The position numbers were made by a program, and so were the translations under genes. The notes under the pieces are model-generated. The model searched no databases and was not told the DNA's origin. It saw only the letters and a program-made list of their open reading frames with translations. From positions 129,078,732 to 129,142,731 of the forward strand of contig OZ023273.1 of assembly GCA_964007475.1 (NCBI GenBank): a stretch of 64,000 nt of DNA, in the 5' to 3' direction. The stretch comes from Hybos culiciformis (Eukaryota; Arthropoda; Insecta; Diptera; Hybotidae). Shown piece after piece: positions 12,480-25,200 of this stretch; position 1 is the first letter of the stretch; every line of letters starts with the position of its first letter.

Positions 12480-13036
12480 TCTTAGAACATAAAGTTGTAG
12501 TACCTATAATATTAAGTTCTGAGATATATTTAAGAAACTAGTTATTTTTTCTTATTTCTTATTAACTTTTTATAAATTTTAAGTCCTTTTGAAAGTAATA
12601 AACAATTAAATAGAATATAAGTGAAAGTTGCATGCTAACATTCCGAGCATTTATATATTACTTAATGTGTGAATGTGAATTACTTAATGAACAGGACTAC
12701 TTGTTAAATTATTATATATTATATATAATGGTTATTAGTATCAGACATTGTATTAGTGTGTTAGCGTTGCATTTTTTCAATCACATCAACGCAAATCTGA
12801 AACATGATGTGAAATGTGTTTATTTCGGATAAAGTATTTCCAAGATAAACATATGCTCTTAATTGTCTTTTTCTTATACCTAAGTAGTTCATAATAATGT
12901 TTCCATAAAAAATAATTCACATCTGATATTAATTTAGGTAAAACAAGTTGAAAGATAAATTTTAATGCGAGAGTTTTTAACGTGGCAGAATAGAATTTTA
13001 TTGTCAAAATAATAAAGGACTTTTTGCATTTTTCAT
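12480..13036. other. AT-rich non-coding stretch
   Basis: No gene. The longest minus-strand frame here starts from TTG, is K/I/N-rich and runs into duplicated block C, so it is taken as chance. Confidence 0.5.
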
Positions 13037-13242
13037 TTTTTGGGTTAAGTGTTGATATTATGGTTTTAATTTTAATTTTTATTTTATTTTTGTTTTCGAT
13101 CAAAATGAAGGGAGAACAAGAAAATGAAAAATAATTTGGGCTATAAAACCATTAAGTTGGTGTCAATTGCAGAAAATTTCCATTTAATGACGATATTGAT
13201 GAAAATATGTTACATTTTAATTTTTTTTTTTGCAAAACCCAA
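13037..13242 (+). repeat. Duplicated non-coding block C, copy 1
   Basis: It matches 45209-45430 in reverse complement over about 200 bp. Positions 13147-13214 (68 bases) differ from the partner at only two sites by hand alignment; the core includes AAGTTGGTGTCAATTGC and ATTTAATGACGATATTG. Similarity continues on both sides through GAGAACAAG.AAATGAAAA and GGTTTTAATTTTAATTT. Stop codons interrupt the frames and the match keeps no codon rhythm, so it is not a duplicated exon. No transposon termini were found. A conserved regulatory element or a low-copy repeat are the alternatives. Confidence 0.75.
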
Positions 13243-16200
13243 ATAATTAATATGAAGGGGAATGGAAAAAAAAAAATGTGAAAATTAGTGAATTTTATGG
13301 GCACAAAATAAAATTGATGTTTCGAAAAATTATATATTACAAGAAGAATTTTTTTTTGTGCCGTTTAGAAAAAAGGGTCAATTAAAAATATAAAACTTTT
13401 TATTTTGTGTAAAACAGGAATATTTAAGGCAAAAAAATTATGCAATAAAAATAAAAGTTATTGATGTAGTGTAAATATAATGTATGCTATACTTATAACA
13501 CGTACATATTTTCATTATACATATACGTGTAATAAAATCTAAAACACACTTAGGAATCTACGAAAAGGAAGTGAACAAAATTTCCCGAAATAAATAAATG
13601 ATTATTTTGTGTGTTAAGTTGCTAAAGCTGTGGGTTCTGTATCGTCATCCATTACTAACTAATCACTACAAAAGTCAAAAGTAAACAGTATACGAATATA
13701 TTTTATTACAAAAATATAATATCTATTTAAAACTTATTTCCTAAATGCAAAAATTGAAAAATAATTTTAAAATTTGTTCGCGTCGAAAATTTGAAAAAAT
13801 TTACGCTGACTAAGGCTCTTTATGTCATCAATGTCATTGGAGTGATTTATATGTTAAACGAATTTGTATTCGTGCCTACATTTGCATATTTTTCTTTAAT
13901 TTGAGCACAATATGTTAATTATTAACATTTCTTCTCTATTTGATAGTGCAAAGACATATTCTTTCTTCTCTTTCTAGGTTTTTATCTAAATTTCAACAAA
14001 AGATATTTTTTATTTGTATTTTGAAACTTTTTTTGATTTGGTATATTTTTATATCATTTCAACTCATTTAAAATATATTAGAAATTACATTCTGTATATA
14101 TAAAATTAGCACTAACTAAAAGTTCATTATAATTATAAGATTTTTATAACAACGGAAGAAAATTCTAAACTATTTGTGTAGACACATAGAAGAGCATGAG
14201 GGCTCCCTATCGACTTTGTTATTTTAAACATTATTTTCAACATACTTCAATCGAATGACGTCTAAATCGTTATCTCGAGCTCGTAAGCCCATTTTATAAT
14301 TAATATAATTATATAATTAAGAAATATCAATATATAATTACTCCCATAGAAAAAATAAGAAATTTAAATTTGTTAATAATTTTACAAATAATTATTTTAA
14401 AGATTTAAAGTTCAAAAAACATAAACGCAAATAAAATCGCATTATAATGAGCTTAATGTTGATAACCTTCAGAAAAAAAAAAATTTCCTCAAGAAATTAT
14501 TTATTAGAATTTTCTGTTCAGTGAACAGATGTGAAAAAATCATAAAAATTAGAAGAAAAGTTTTATGCTTAACTTAATTTTCTCAAATGATTACACTTGT
14601 CTTCATTATAATAAAAACATCATAATTTTATCCTTGTTATTTGGTACACTGTATTTAATATTATGTATATGTATGTATTTAACATATTAATGTTAGTAAT
14701 ATCGAAGTTAATAATTAGTTAAATAACTACTCTATACACTAGGAATAACTGCAGAAGTCTATTTATTTATTATATTTCAATGATAAATAATATAGAATTG
14801 AAAAATTAGTGGATTGATGTGAGTTTTTTTTAGAAGATAATGAATTTTGTAATTTAGGATACATAATTGTAGTTTTGAATATAAAAATATAATTTTCAAC
14901 GCATTAATTTATTGATTTTATTGTTCTTATATTAGAAAAAGTATTATAAGTTAATGACGAATTAAATAAATGTGCGTACTTAACTAAATTAATTTAAGCA
15001 AATAAATTCATTTATTTGCCCTATTTTTATTTTAAGTTTTCCAATCCCCTTAAAATAAATTATGGACCTATATATTTATTTGCTCCTGCAATTATGTACA
15101 CAAATATATAAAAATTTATAAATTATAAAATTATATTTTATACATAACATTCATTATGAAAATATTTTCAAGTTGTGTATACAATGTTTATATTTTTTAG
15201 CTTAGAAAAATCCTAGAGAAAAACAGATAAAAATTAAAATTCAGTTGTAAATATAAAAATTAATAATTTTAATATTTTTTTATATACATATATATATTTA
15301 TTTAAATATGAACTCTATAATACACACAAGTTTATAACATTACCTCCTTAATGAAAACTTATTCAGAGAGTGTTCACTGTTCACTTACTGATTTAAATAA
15401 CCGACCTTACAGCATTGGAATTGGATTGGATGTAGCGACTTTTATCATATATTTATAACACCATAGATTAAGGAAAAAACAAAATAAACTTCTTCTTTTG
15501 GCTTTTTGTCTTCCTTATTTTTTTGGGAAATTTCGTTATATTCGAAATTTCGGACGGTATATAAATATAATAAATATTAATTAATTTTTTAAACTTTTAC
15601 ATTTAATAATAGTTAGAAACCCAAAAATTAAAAAGGAACCTTCTATTTTATCGCACTATTATCAAATTGTGATTTAATATACTTAATCAATTTTCATTTC
15701 AATCAATATTAGTTCTCGTTTAAGCTTCATTATAAGGAAAATATTTTTTCTTTTAAAAACATCTATCGCATACATATCTATCGCATACATAATAGCAAGA
15801 ATAAAAAATTTATATTATAGAAATATATTACGAAGGCACAACAAAATATTTCCTTTAATTTAACTATAAAATAAAGTTTGCATTGTTTAACAAAACTTAA
15901 ATATTTATGAAAATTTACAGAAAAACAAAAAGGTTTTTTTTTGTTAACACAAAATATATTGCTTTCAAAAATAACATATGTATTAAAGGTGCAATAACTA
16001 ACGTAAGATACACAATGTATTGTTAGAAATTATGTACACAATACTAATATGTATTAATACTTATATTGAAAGTAAATTTACATTTGAAGCAATATTAATT
16101 TTCCATAAACTTTATTAAATTTAAAGGTATCCTATGTATCCTTGTACTTATACAGAAAATAGTGTAGGTACATATTTATAATAATGATTTCATCTATGTA

Positions 16201-16792
16201 AGTTAATTTTTATTATAGAATATCGTTCAATTCAACATAATTGAATTCTAAACCATAATTACATTGCCATTATATTAACAAATATCTTTGTTTACATTTT
16301 GAGGATCTACACTATAGAATTGTATAAATTCATATACATATATAATTATTTTCAGAATTTATCTTTTTTTTTTCGAGAAAATCTATGCAAAATAATTGTC
16401 TTCCCTTGGATAAAAATTTTATTGAAATATACATAGTATAGGTACATACATGCTCTTTTGTGACTATGATATACGTATGTATTAAACATACAATTATTAT
16501 TTCTTAAAATATAAACAAAATATTTAAACAAAAACCTATTTACATAGAAGATGTATTGAAAATAAAATTCATTGAATTCGGAGTTTTTAGAAATTATGTA
16601 ATATTAATTTCATACAAACAATACAATATCATGTGTCAACTAAAATCTAAAACATTATTAAAAAATTGAGTTTTATTCAAGGAGATCTTTTAAACTGCAT
16701 TCACAGTGTTTGAAAACAACTTTATATTTCATCTATAAAACAGATATAGCCATAAAATGTTTTCCTCTTTTTTATTGAAACAATTTTTTATG
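13243..16792. other. AT-rich non-coding stretch
   Basis: No supportable gene. Similarity between the two block C copies may extend weakly to about 13320. A minor tandem duplication of a 15-base unit (ATCTATCGCATACAT) lies at about 15763-15792. Confidence 0.5.
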
Positions 16793-16800
16793 AAATTTGC

Positions 16801-17142
16801 CAGGCCTTTGGAGCAGCAATATTTTTTGGTTGCTTCGCTCTATCTTCGCTCCAGCTTCTAATAGTTGCTCACGCTCCGCTCTTTGCTCCGCTCCTAGCTC
16901 CACCACAAGTTTCACATTAAAATTTTTAATAGTTTTGTAAAAAAATTAAACACATAAATTTATTTAAATAGTGGAGATACACTTTTATTAAATTATTAAT
17001 TTAACATCAAAAATTATAAAATGAAAAATTTATATTATTTGTCGTTATCAAACAGTGGAGCGCGGAGCAATCAATATTTTTTTTCTACAGCTCTACTCAC
17101 GCTCCAACCAAAAGATGCTCTGAGCTCCGCTCCAAAGGCTTG
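16801..17142. mobile_element. hAT-type MITE with GGAGC/GCTCC-rich ends
   Basis: The ends CAGGCCTTTGGAGC (16801) and GCTCCAAAGGCTTG (ending 17142) are inverted repeats with one mismatch over 14 bp. They are flanked by an imperfect 8-bp target duplication, AAATTTGC (16793-16800) and GAATTAGC (17143-17150), 6 of 8 identical. Both outer 100-bp zones carry many copies of GCTCC or GGAGC, a GC-rich oddity in this window, while the centre is plain AT-rich. There is no coding sequence. Length, duplication and ends fit a non-autonomous hAT element mobilised in trans. Confidence 0.88.
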
Positions 17143-17150
17143 GAATTAGC

Positions 17151-18240
17151 AACCTTTTGATTTTAATAGACACATTTTTTTGGTTATTAATATATTTATT
17201 TTAAAAATATGATTTTGGATACAAAAAGGATTTTCGACTAGAATTAGATGAAGAATCGATCCCTATCAAAAAAAAAAAAGAGATCTTGGAACTAAATATT
17301 TATGTAAAAAAAAGGAAAGGTTAAGAAAAAAACAAAGGTTCACTTTAAGCCCCAAAAACTTATCTTTTTGTTTTTAATTTGATTAAACACGCTTTGGATG
17401 TTTTAAAGAGCAATAAATTCCGCTTTCAACGGCATATAATTTGTGTTTTTACCTATTATGGGAAAAACATTGTATTTTTATACCTTTTGACTATTTTGAA
17501 AACTACAGATCTTATTCGCAATCAGATATTAATTAATATATAATTATAATGCAAACCAATATTTTCACAATGACTGAAAGTGAAACAAAATTTAAAAAAA
17601 TATGAATTAAAATTATACAGTAGTATATATGTACCTAAAATTTTTATCCGATTAAAAGATTGACATCAAAATTTAATAAAAAAAAAAAAAACAAGAAATT
17701 CAAATCAGCAGCATATGGAAAAGGATTACATTTTAAAATCTTAAAAAAGAAATGACAAAAATGCTACTGATATAAAATAAAATTTTATTAGCTTGACAGA
17801 AATAAGTCGTAATATTTCCATATTTGACTTATATACAAATACATAATTTTTATATTTTTATTTAACACTTTGGGGAGAAATTTTTATTAATGTCATTCAA
17901 TTTCTATTATAGATAAATTAATAGAATTTGAATAAATTAAATAAAAAGCGTTAAACAATTGTACTTATATGTGGGCGAACACAAAATATATACTAATATA
18001 CTAATAATCCTAATATACTCATGATGTTACCATTACACGAACTATAATTAAATCAGATTTATAGTTCGTATTATTATTAAAAGTTTTTGAAAGTTTCTCA
18101 TTACAGATTTTCCGTAACGCAAGTGTATCGAAGAACCGAAATCATTATCAATTATTTTTTACATATTTTATAAATTATTTTCATTTCATTAATTAATAAA
18201 AAAAAAAATTATTGAATTAAAATATGCACTTTTTTGATAA
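17151..18240. other. AT-rich non-coding stretch
   Basis: No supportable gene or element. Slightly GC-richer sequence at about 17335-17450 lacks a coding frame. Confidence 0.5.
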
Positions 18241-18242
18241 TA

Positions 18243-18497
18243 CACTCAAACCTGTTTTTGTGCGATCTTTTTTTGAGCATTTTTTTTTGTGCGGTATATG
18301 AAAGAATCAATCAAATTGGAACATAATTGACGAAATTATCGATAAAAGAAATTAGTAGGTTTGATAGTGGGTTTTTTCAATTTTAATATTTATTGCGAAA
18401 ACTATTGTTTCTAGCTACTCGTGAAAATTAGTGCGATTTTTTTTTATACGATTTATTTATGCGGTCCCTATTCACCGCACAAAAAAAGGTTTGACTG
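18243..18497. mobile_element. pogo/Tigger-like Tc1/mariner MITE
   Basis: Terminal inverted repeats of about 25 bp start CACTCAAACCTG (18243) and, read from the other end, CAGTCAAACCTT (ending 18497). Both continue into TTTTTGTGCG, matching at about 21 of 25 positions. TA dinucleotides flank both ends (18241-18242, 18498-18499), the target duplication of the Tc1/mariner superfamily. The CAGTCAAACC-type end is characteristic of pogo/Tigger elements. At 255 bp with no coding sequence it is non-autonomous. Confidence 0.87.
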
Positions 18498-18499
18498 TA

Positions 18500-21400
18500 T
18501 TTATAATTTATATTAAATCTTGAATTTATTTATATATTAATATTACTATTTTACCTTCCCTGACAATATCTTAGTATCTAAAACTAAAATTACGTAACTA
18601 GAATTTAATTGCTTGGAAAAATGCTTGATAGTGATTAATTCTTTGATCTGTTGAATGAAACCCATCACTACACATTGTATGTTTTTGTAATTTAATATTT
18701 GCTTTTAATAAAAATGTAAATGTATGTATACATTTGTATATATATATTTTTATTATAATTATGAATTATATCCATTCTTTTTCCTAAAAATATCTTAAAT
18801 TAATTTTAGTGCCATTATTAAATTATTTTTATATATCTAACCTAACCCTCATTATAAAAAAATCTTAACAAAAAGGATATTATTTCTAGACAAAAAAAAA
18901 AAAATAATGGAAATACTTTTTTAATTTATATTCCCAAAAGTGTCATTCACAATTTTTTTTTAAACCGCTCACATATTTTAAGTTTAAAGCAACTGAGAAC
19001 AGAATAATTTTCTAATACATGAATTATAACACTAAGAAACTTTGTGTGTATACCTCAGGAAAAAAAAAATATTTCGTTGGGCGACATTAGCCCTTTTCTG
19101 GTTTTTAGATTTTAAGTCTTATCTCAGAGCTTTAAATGAAAGGTTTTAATGCGACTGGGACCGCTTAATGTCTTAAAACCTATATTTTTTTGAATGCAAC
19201 TTTTTTCGCTATTCGTCTATGACCACGAGTAAACAGGGTAATAAAATGTATTCGATAATTTTATTTGATGAAAAAATAAAAAAAAAATATGGAAAAACAT
19301 ATTCGTTAGGATGTAGATGAGCCCACCCTCATTACAAAGTTTAGTACCTGAAAATTGGTTCGGTATTTTAGATGATTTGAAACTCAATTCTAGATAATCT
19401 AAAAAATTTTAATTTACTCAATTTCTTTTAATTAATGACATAACACTATAATATTAGTAGAATAATGTGACTAATTTTATATATTGTCACTATTGTTATT
19501 AATTTGATTAATAAATTTTCATCTTTGTTGCAGTAAAAATCTCAAGTGTGAACAAATATTTTTGGGGAAAATAAATGAATGAAATGAAAATAATTAATTA
19601 TGTTGAAAAAAAAAAAAGAAAAGTCATATATATGAATACGATTAGTTTTATGTTAAACTTAAGGTATAAGGGACAAATATACTATAGTAGTTCTAATGGT
19701 CAATTCATTTACAAAATTAATTTTCTTGATATGTGCTACATTTTACATACTTTGTACAATTGACAAATTGAAAAAAAGAAGACTTTTTTGTTTTTAATAA
19801 TTTTTTTAACTTGACATCCACAATTTATGTTCAATTCTTCATTTGTAATTTCTAATTCTTGTAATCAAATATTTCTTATTTCACATTTGCTTATATTTCG
19901 ATATATATCGCCCGACTTAAATTTTTACTATTTTTTCAAGCGTACTGTTCATATTTTGAAGCTGATGTTACGGGAACAAAGAATTTAATCTTACATCGTC
20001 GTCCCTAAAAGGTTAAAACAATATTCATGTCTACTTGTACATAAATCCAACAAAAACTCTGAATAACATAACAAGCAAATCATACACATAATAACAAAAA
20101 TTCAAAAGTTTAAAAATCAAAATATTACTATTATTATAATATTTAAGAATATTTATAAATAATATAAAGTTAGCAAAAAAATTTAAAAACAAAATAGTTT
20201 TTACATTCTTATTATACCGATTTTTGTTTTACTGCAATAAACAATAAGTGTTGATTAAGATTATATTACAACAATAAAATATTATAATTAATTGAAAGTG
20301 TATATTTTATAACAAATTATTAATTTGTTTATGAAACTTATAAATATTAATATATTGAATTGAAATGAAGTTTAAATATTCAATCATAAGTAGTAAATAT
20401 ATTGATAAAATTGTTAAATACAATAAAAGTTGAATATATTGTTAAGTTAAAATAATAAAATAACAATTGATTATATATTTAAAAGATCTCATAATAATTG
20501 AAATCAATCTCAGGCCAACATACTTGTAACAGATTAATAAACATTTCTGTCATTTGAATGAGTTTATTTTCTCATAACATAAAATTAATAGGAGATATAC
20601 AATTTTTTTTATCTGTTGATAATTATATTCATTCATATAATGTTCATTCAAATTATTGAATATACTATTCATTCTTTTGTTTCGAATCTTATATCATAAC
20701 TTATTTTATCTATGATACGATACTTATTATGTTTCTATGTATATCCCAAATACAAAAACATTATTATATCTGTTTAAGCAAATTCTTATTCTATTCTTAT
20801 ATCCTCAAAACGGAAGCGAATATTTTACGAACAAAACAACCTGTATAACGATTGTGATAAAAATAGAAATGTATACTGTAAAAACCGTTGTCAAATTCAG
20901 CAACATTAAAATAATTAGATATTAGACTTCTTAAGGACTCCTTAAAAGGAGAAAAATTGATAAAAAAATTGTCAAAAACATCTATAAGGCCTTGTTTTTG
21001 TTCAAAAATGTATTTATTTCTTTGTTTAACGAAATAAATTATTCTTCGTGGTTGGAACCTACACTATTACTAATTGACAAAAATAGGGAGTAATAGTTAA
21101 TCTGTTCAATCATATTAAGAATCTTTATAGTACGATTGATGATATTAAGAATCACTAATTCAAAATAAAATTGCAGTTTTAGTTTTTTATAATTGAATTT
21201 TAATTTTTTTAAATTAAACTATTCTTATTTTTTATGTATTTATTTTAGCTTTTAAGTGTTTTGTATCTATTTTGCTTAAATAAGAAAAGTCGAATAATAT
21301 ATGCATACAATTTTTTTTTTGTATTGATTTAAAACTGGTGAAACAATTAATCTTAATTATTTTTGTTGAAGCTATTTAGTTTTTTTTATTGAAAAATATT

Positions 21401-21639
21401 TTCACAATTAAAAGCAAAAATTATTTACTATTCATATTTTCATAATACCATATACAAAATTATTTTGCGGTAACGATATTATGTCATTTTTAAAGTGACT
21501 TACCCTCATCATGAAAATACTTGGCAAGATATCATTTCACTTTATCATAATGTAACATAAGTAACGTAGCTATATAATTATATTTTTAACTATATTCATA
21601 GAAATGACATTAGACAAAAATATCAAGTACAAATTTACT
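18500..21639. other. AT-rich non-coding stretch
   Basis: No supportable gene. The segment 19060-19390 is GC-richer and holds two similar phrases that each follow an A-rich run and contain TTCGTT(G/A)GG followed by AGCCC. A third, weaker version occurs at about 24969-24992. This may be an old repeat family, but no ends could be defined. Confidence 0.4.
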
Positions 21640-22270
21640 TGTAACTTTGACTTGAAATGCGGTTTTGTGTGTAAAGGATTTTAATGTTTTGTGGCCAATT
21701 TTTATGCAATATTTCGTTAGATAATAATAGATAGCTGCACCACATAATACACCCACTAAACTTGCAACCAAAACAAAAATCGAAAAAAAACTGAAGTAAA
21801 CTTTTCAAGTAGGTGACAAAATGTACAATATCTAATGTAAAAATTATTCTTCGTAATTGTTATTGTATTTTCATCTGACGGACTGTGGCAACTAGTATGT
21901 GTTTGCGTTTCTGGAAAATAATGTACACATATGTATACTCGTAATGAAGATCTTTCAAATTTTAAAACACATCAGTAATATACTAACTGTCAAAACACCA
22001 AACACGAAGGGTTAATCTATATGCAATTAATTACAAATCTCCATCCATCATCCAAGATCTATTTAATTAGGATTGTGCCCGGCAAAATGTTCCGTTGAAC
22101 TTGATATTAAAATTTAAAATGTTAAGATACTTTTTTGATTTGGTAATGGGGAAGCAGAGGCTTAATTGAATAAAATTAACGGTTAGTTTAAAAGAAGTTT
22201 CATAAAAAGTGAAACTGAGAGAGTATTTCTCAGTCGTGAGATGGAGATTAAAAATGAAGTCGTTAATATT
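21640..22270. promoter_or_regulatory. Candidate regulatory island
   Basis: The region is GC-richer than its neighbours, lacks open frames and contains homeodomain-type cores such as GGCCAATTTTTATGC (about 21692) and GCAATTAATTAC (22023-22034). Such cores are common by chance in AT-rich DNA, so the call rests mainly on the local change in composition. Confidence 0.2.
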
Positions 22271-25200
22271 ATGTCACTTTTTTATAATCGATATATTGAA
22301 ATTTATCTTAATCCAAACTAAGTAGTCATTTCATATATTTTTGAACACTTAAAATTGGAACTTCTATTCCACATCAAAATAATATTAAACATTTGCCACA
22401 AAAAAAATGTATCTTTTTAATTTAAGCAACAATTTATTTGTTTACAAACAAAATATTGTTGTAAAGAGAAAAATATTTCTTCTCAACATTTAAAAAAATT
22501 GCGAGAAATTTAAAGAAACAATATTTCTAATTCGATATTAATTTCGATTTTGTCGTAAAAGACTCGATATTTTCGTAGATACAAACAGTAAAGTCACTGG
22601 AAAATGTAAACAAAAAAGAAATAGGGAAAGAAAATAATTTTTGCGTGAGATAACTATAACCAAAAAATTGTATTTATATATTATATCTATATATATAAAA
22701 AAAGTATCAAAAACATAAATTTATTAATGTAATCGGAAAAACTCTCATATTGCTGTTTTATCTCAATTTTATAATAAAAAAAAAATATTGTAAATTTTTG
22801 TAAATATAATAAAACTATAAAATTTTTGTCTCTTTTTTTCACGTTTGCTCAGTTCGTCGCAATGATAGATTAGGCCAAAAAAAAAAAATTTGTATGCAAA
22901 AAAATATGTCTTTTTTTTTCTTGTTCTCGTTTCTTACCTTATTTTCATTTTTATATTTTTCTCAGTTTTATTTAAACATTCGGTTTGGCGGTGTATGATT
23001 CTTTTCAAGTACGGATATTATATTTATTTATATTAACTTTATAAAGATTGTGAATTATTTATTATTATTTTTATATTTGTGTTTTCCTAATCATAAAACA
23101 AAAATTAATATTTATTTTCTTGATATAATGATAAGAAAAAAAAGTATTGGATGAAAAAATGTTAATTCGTAAAGATGAATAAATTTTTTTTATCAATAAT
23201 GGTTATAGGTATATTACCTTTGTTTTTGAATCAAATTTCGAGCATTTGTTTATTTTTATTAAAAAATATAAATAAATGAAACTGTCATCATTATTATAAT
23301 TTGACAGGATTTTAAATAGATATATATTTTTTTTTTCAACAAAACAAAAATAAAAAGTGCGGCATTTCAAAATTGATTTTTATTTTTATTTGTTTTTATT
23401 TGTTTTGTGATATTAACAAATTTTAATTTGATTTTGTTTTTATTGAAAGATTGAATGAAAAATATAAAATTGAAATTTAAAATTATTAAAGATAATAATA
23501 AAAAAAAAAAAAAATATTAATATTTTGTGAAAGCAATTAAGATAAAAAAAAAGAAAAAAAAAACAAAACATAACAAATTTATATACATAATATATTAATT
23601 GGGATGAATTTGAAGATAATTTTGTTGAATAAATAATTAACTTGAAAATATAAATAAATTATTAATATTTATTTTTTTGTTTAGTTTTTGGGAGAAAGGA
23701 AATTAAAAATTAATATATAAATTGAATTGGATTAAAATAATTATTTTTAGCATTAAAAAAAAAGAAAAAAGGTAAGATTTTTTCATTATAGTTAATTGAT
23801 AATATTAATTTGTTATAAAAATAAATTTAAATAAACTAATATAAATAATTAAATATTATTTTTGTTTGTTTTTTTATAAGACATGATTTCGATCCTTCTT
23901 ATTTTCAATATAGAGTTCGAAGTCAGAAGAATAATAGTAAAGCTGGAGTTATAATGTTGAATATCTAAATGTACTTACAAGTATCTGGAAACAAATTCAA
24001 ATACTTGATCCTAGAATTTAATTAAAGTTATAGTATGTCATTACTTTATGAAATTTGTAACAAAAATCCTGAGATTTGTTGAATTGTGTGAATAAGTTTA
24101 AGTGTTGAATTCAATAATTAACTAGAACTTCAATGTGCGGTGTTAAATATTTTTACTCTATACCCAATGTCCTCTTATTCTATGTACATTATACTAACAT
24201 AATGTATTTAAGTTAATGGAATTTCACTTTTATTTTTTTCTATTTTAATAAGAATACAAGTTTAACGAATACTTTTTCGAACTTTGCTACTCGAGTTACC
24301 ATACCTAAAAAAGTTTCAGAGAATACCTATTTCTTCGTATTCTTATAGTTATAATAGTTCTTACCGTATAAAAATAATAAATTTATTAACTTACTTAGTT
24401 TTGGTTATTTAAATCACGCGTACAACACCCTTCCACGAGTTAACTATGTTCAACCAACAGTATACTTATAAAACAAAATCGTTATTTAATTTTATTCAAT
24501 TAGATAAATATTATTATTTTAAAATTACATAAATCAGTATTCAAATCATTCATTATTACGAACTTCTTATTTGCTTTTTTTTTCTTCAAATAAATTCATC
24601 GCTTGCAATATAGTCATCTGCATAAATATATACATTATAGATTATACCATACATTGGTAAAAGGAATAAAATCAAGGAGAATGAAGCTAATATTTCAGAT
24701 GGTGTAATAGTAAAAAAAACCCTTTGTTATCGTTCTCTACTTTGCGTAAAGAGACATAAATATATTTTAGTGACATATTTTTAAGGACTATTTTCATTTA
24801 AGGCTAAAACTCACGTGACTAGTAGTAGAGTGGTGGTGAAATAAATATTTTGGTGTTTTGATAATTTTTTAATATTTTTTATGTGTGCTTTCTAATGTAG
24901 CAAAATTAAGGACGTACATTTACTTTACTATCTTTTAACTTTATTTTTGAAAAAAAAAAAAAAAAAAAATTATTCGCTGGACATAATTTGCCCAAGAGCA
25001 TTTTATCTATGCGATGTAAGTTATTAAAAAAAAAGTTGTAGAAGGCTCTGTTTCGGAATTATCTCTATTAATTTTTTGGGTTTTTAATGAAGAACATTTG
25101 AAAAAGTAAGAAGATTTCTTTTTTTTTCATAATTCGTATCGAAAATTTTATGACTGGTAAAATTAGATTAGTTTATAGAGAGACCATAATATTCCCTAAG

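Noticed and set aside
12786..13103. 105-codon minus-strand open frame
   Set aside because: It starts from TTG, is K/I/N-rich and runs into non-coding block C, whose other copy does not keep the frame.
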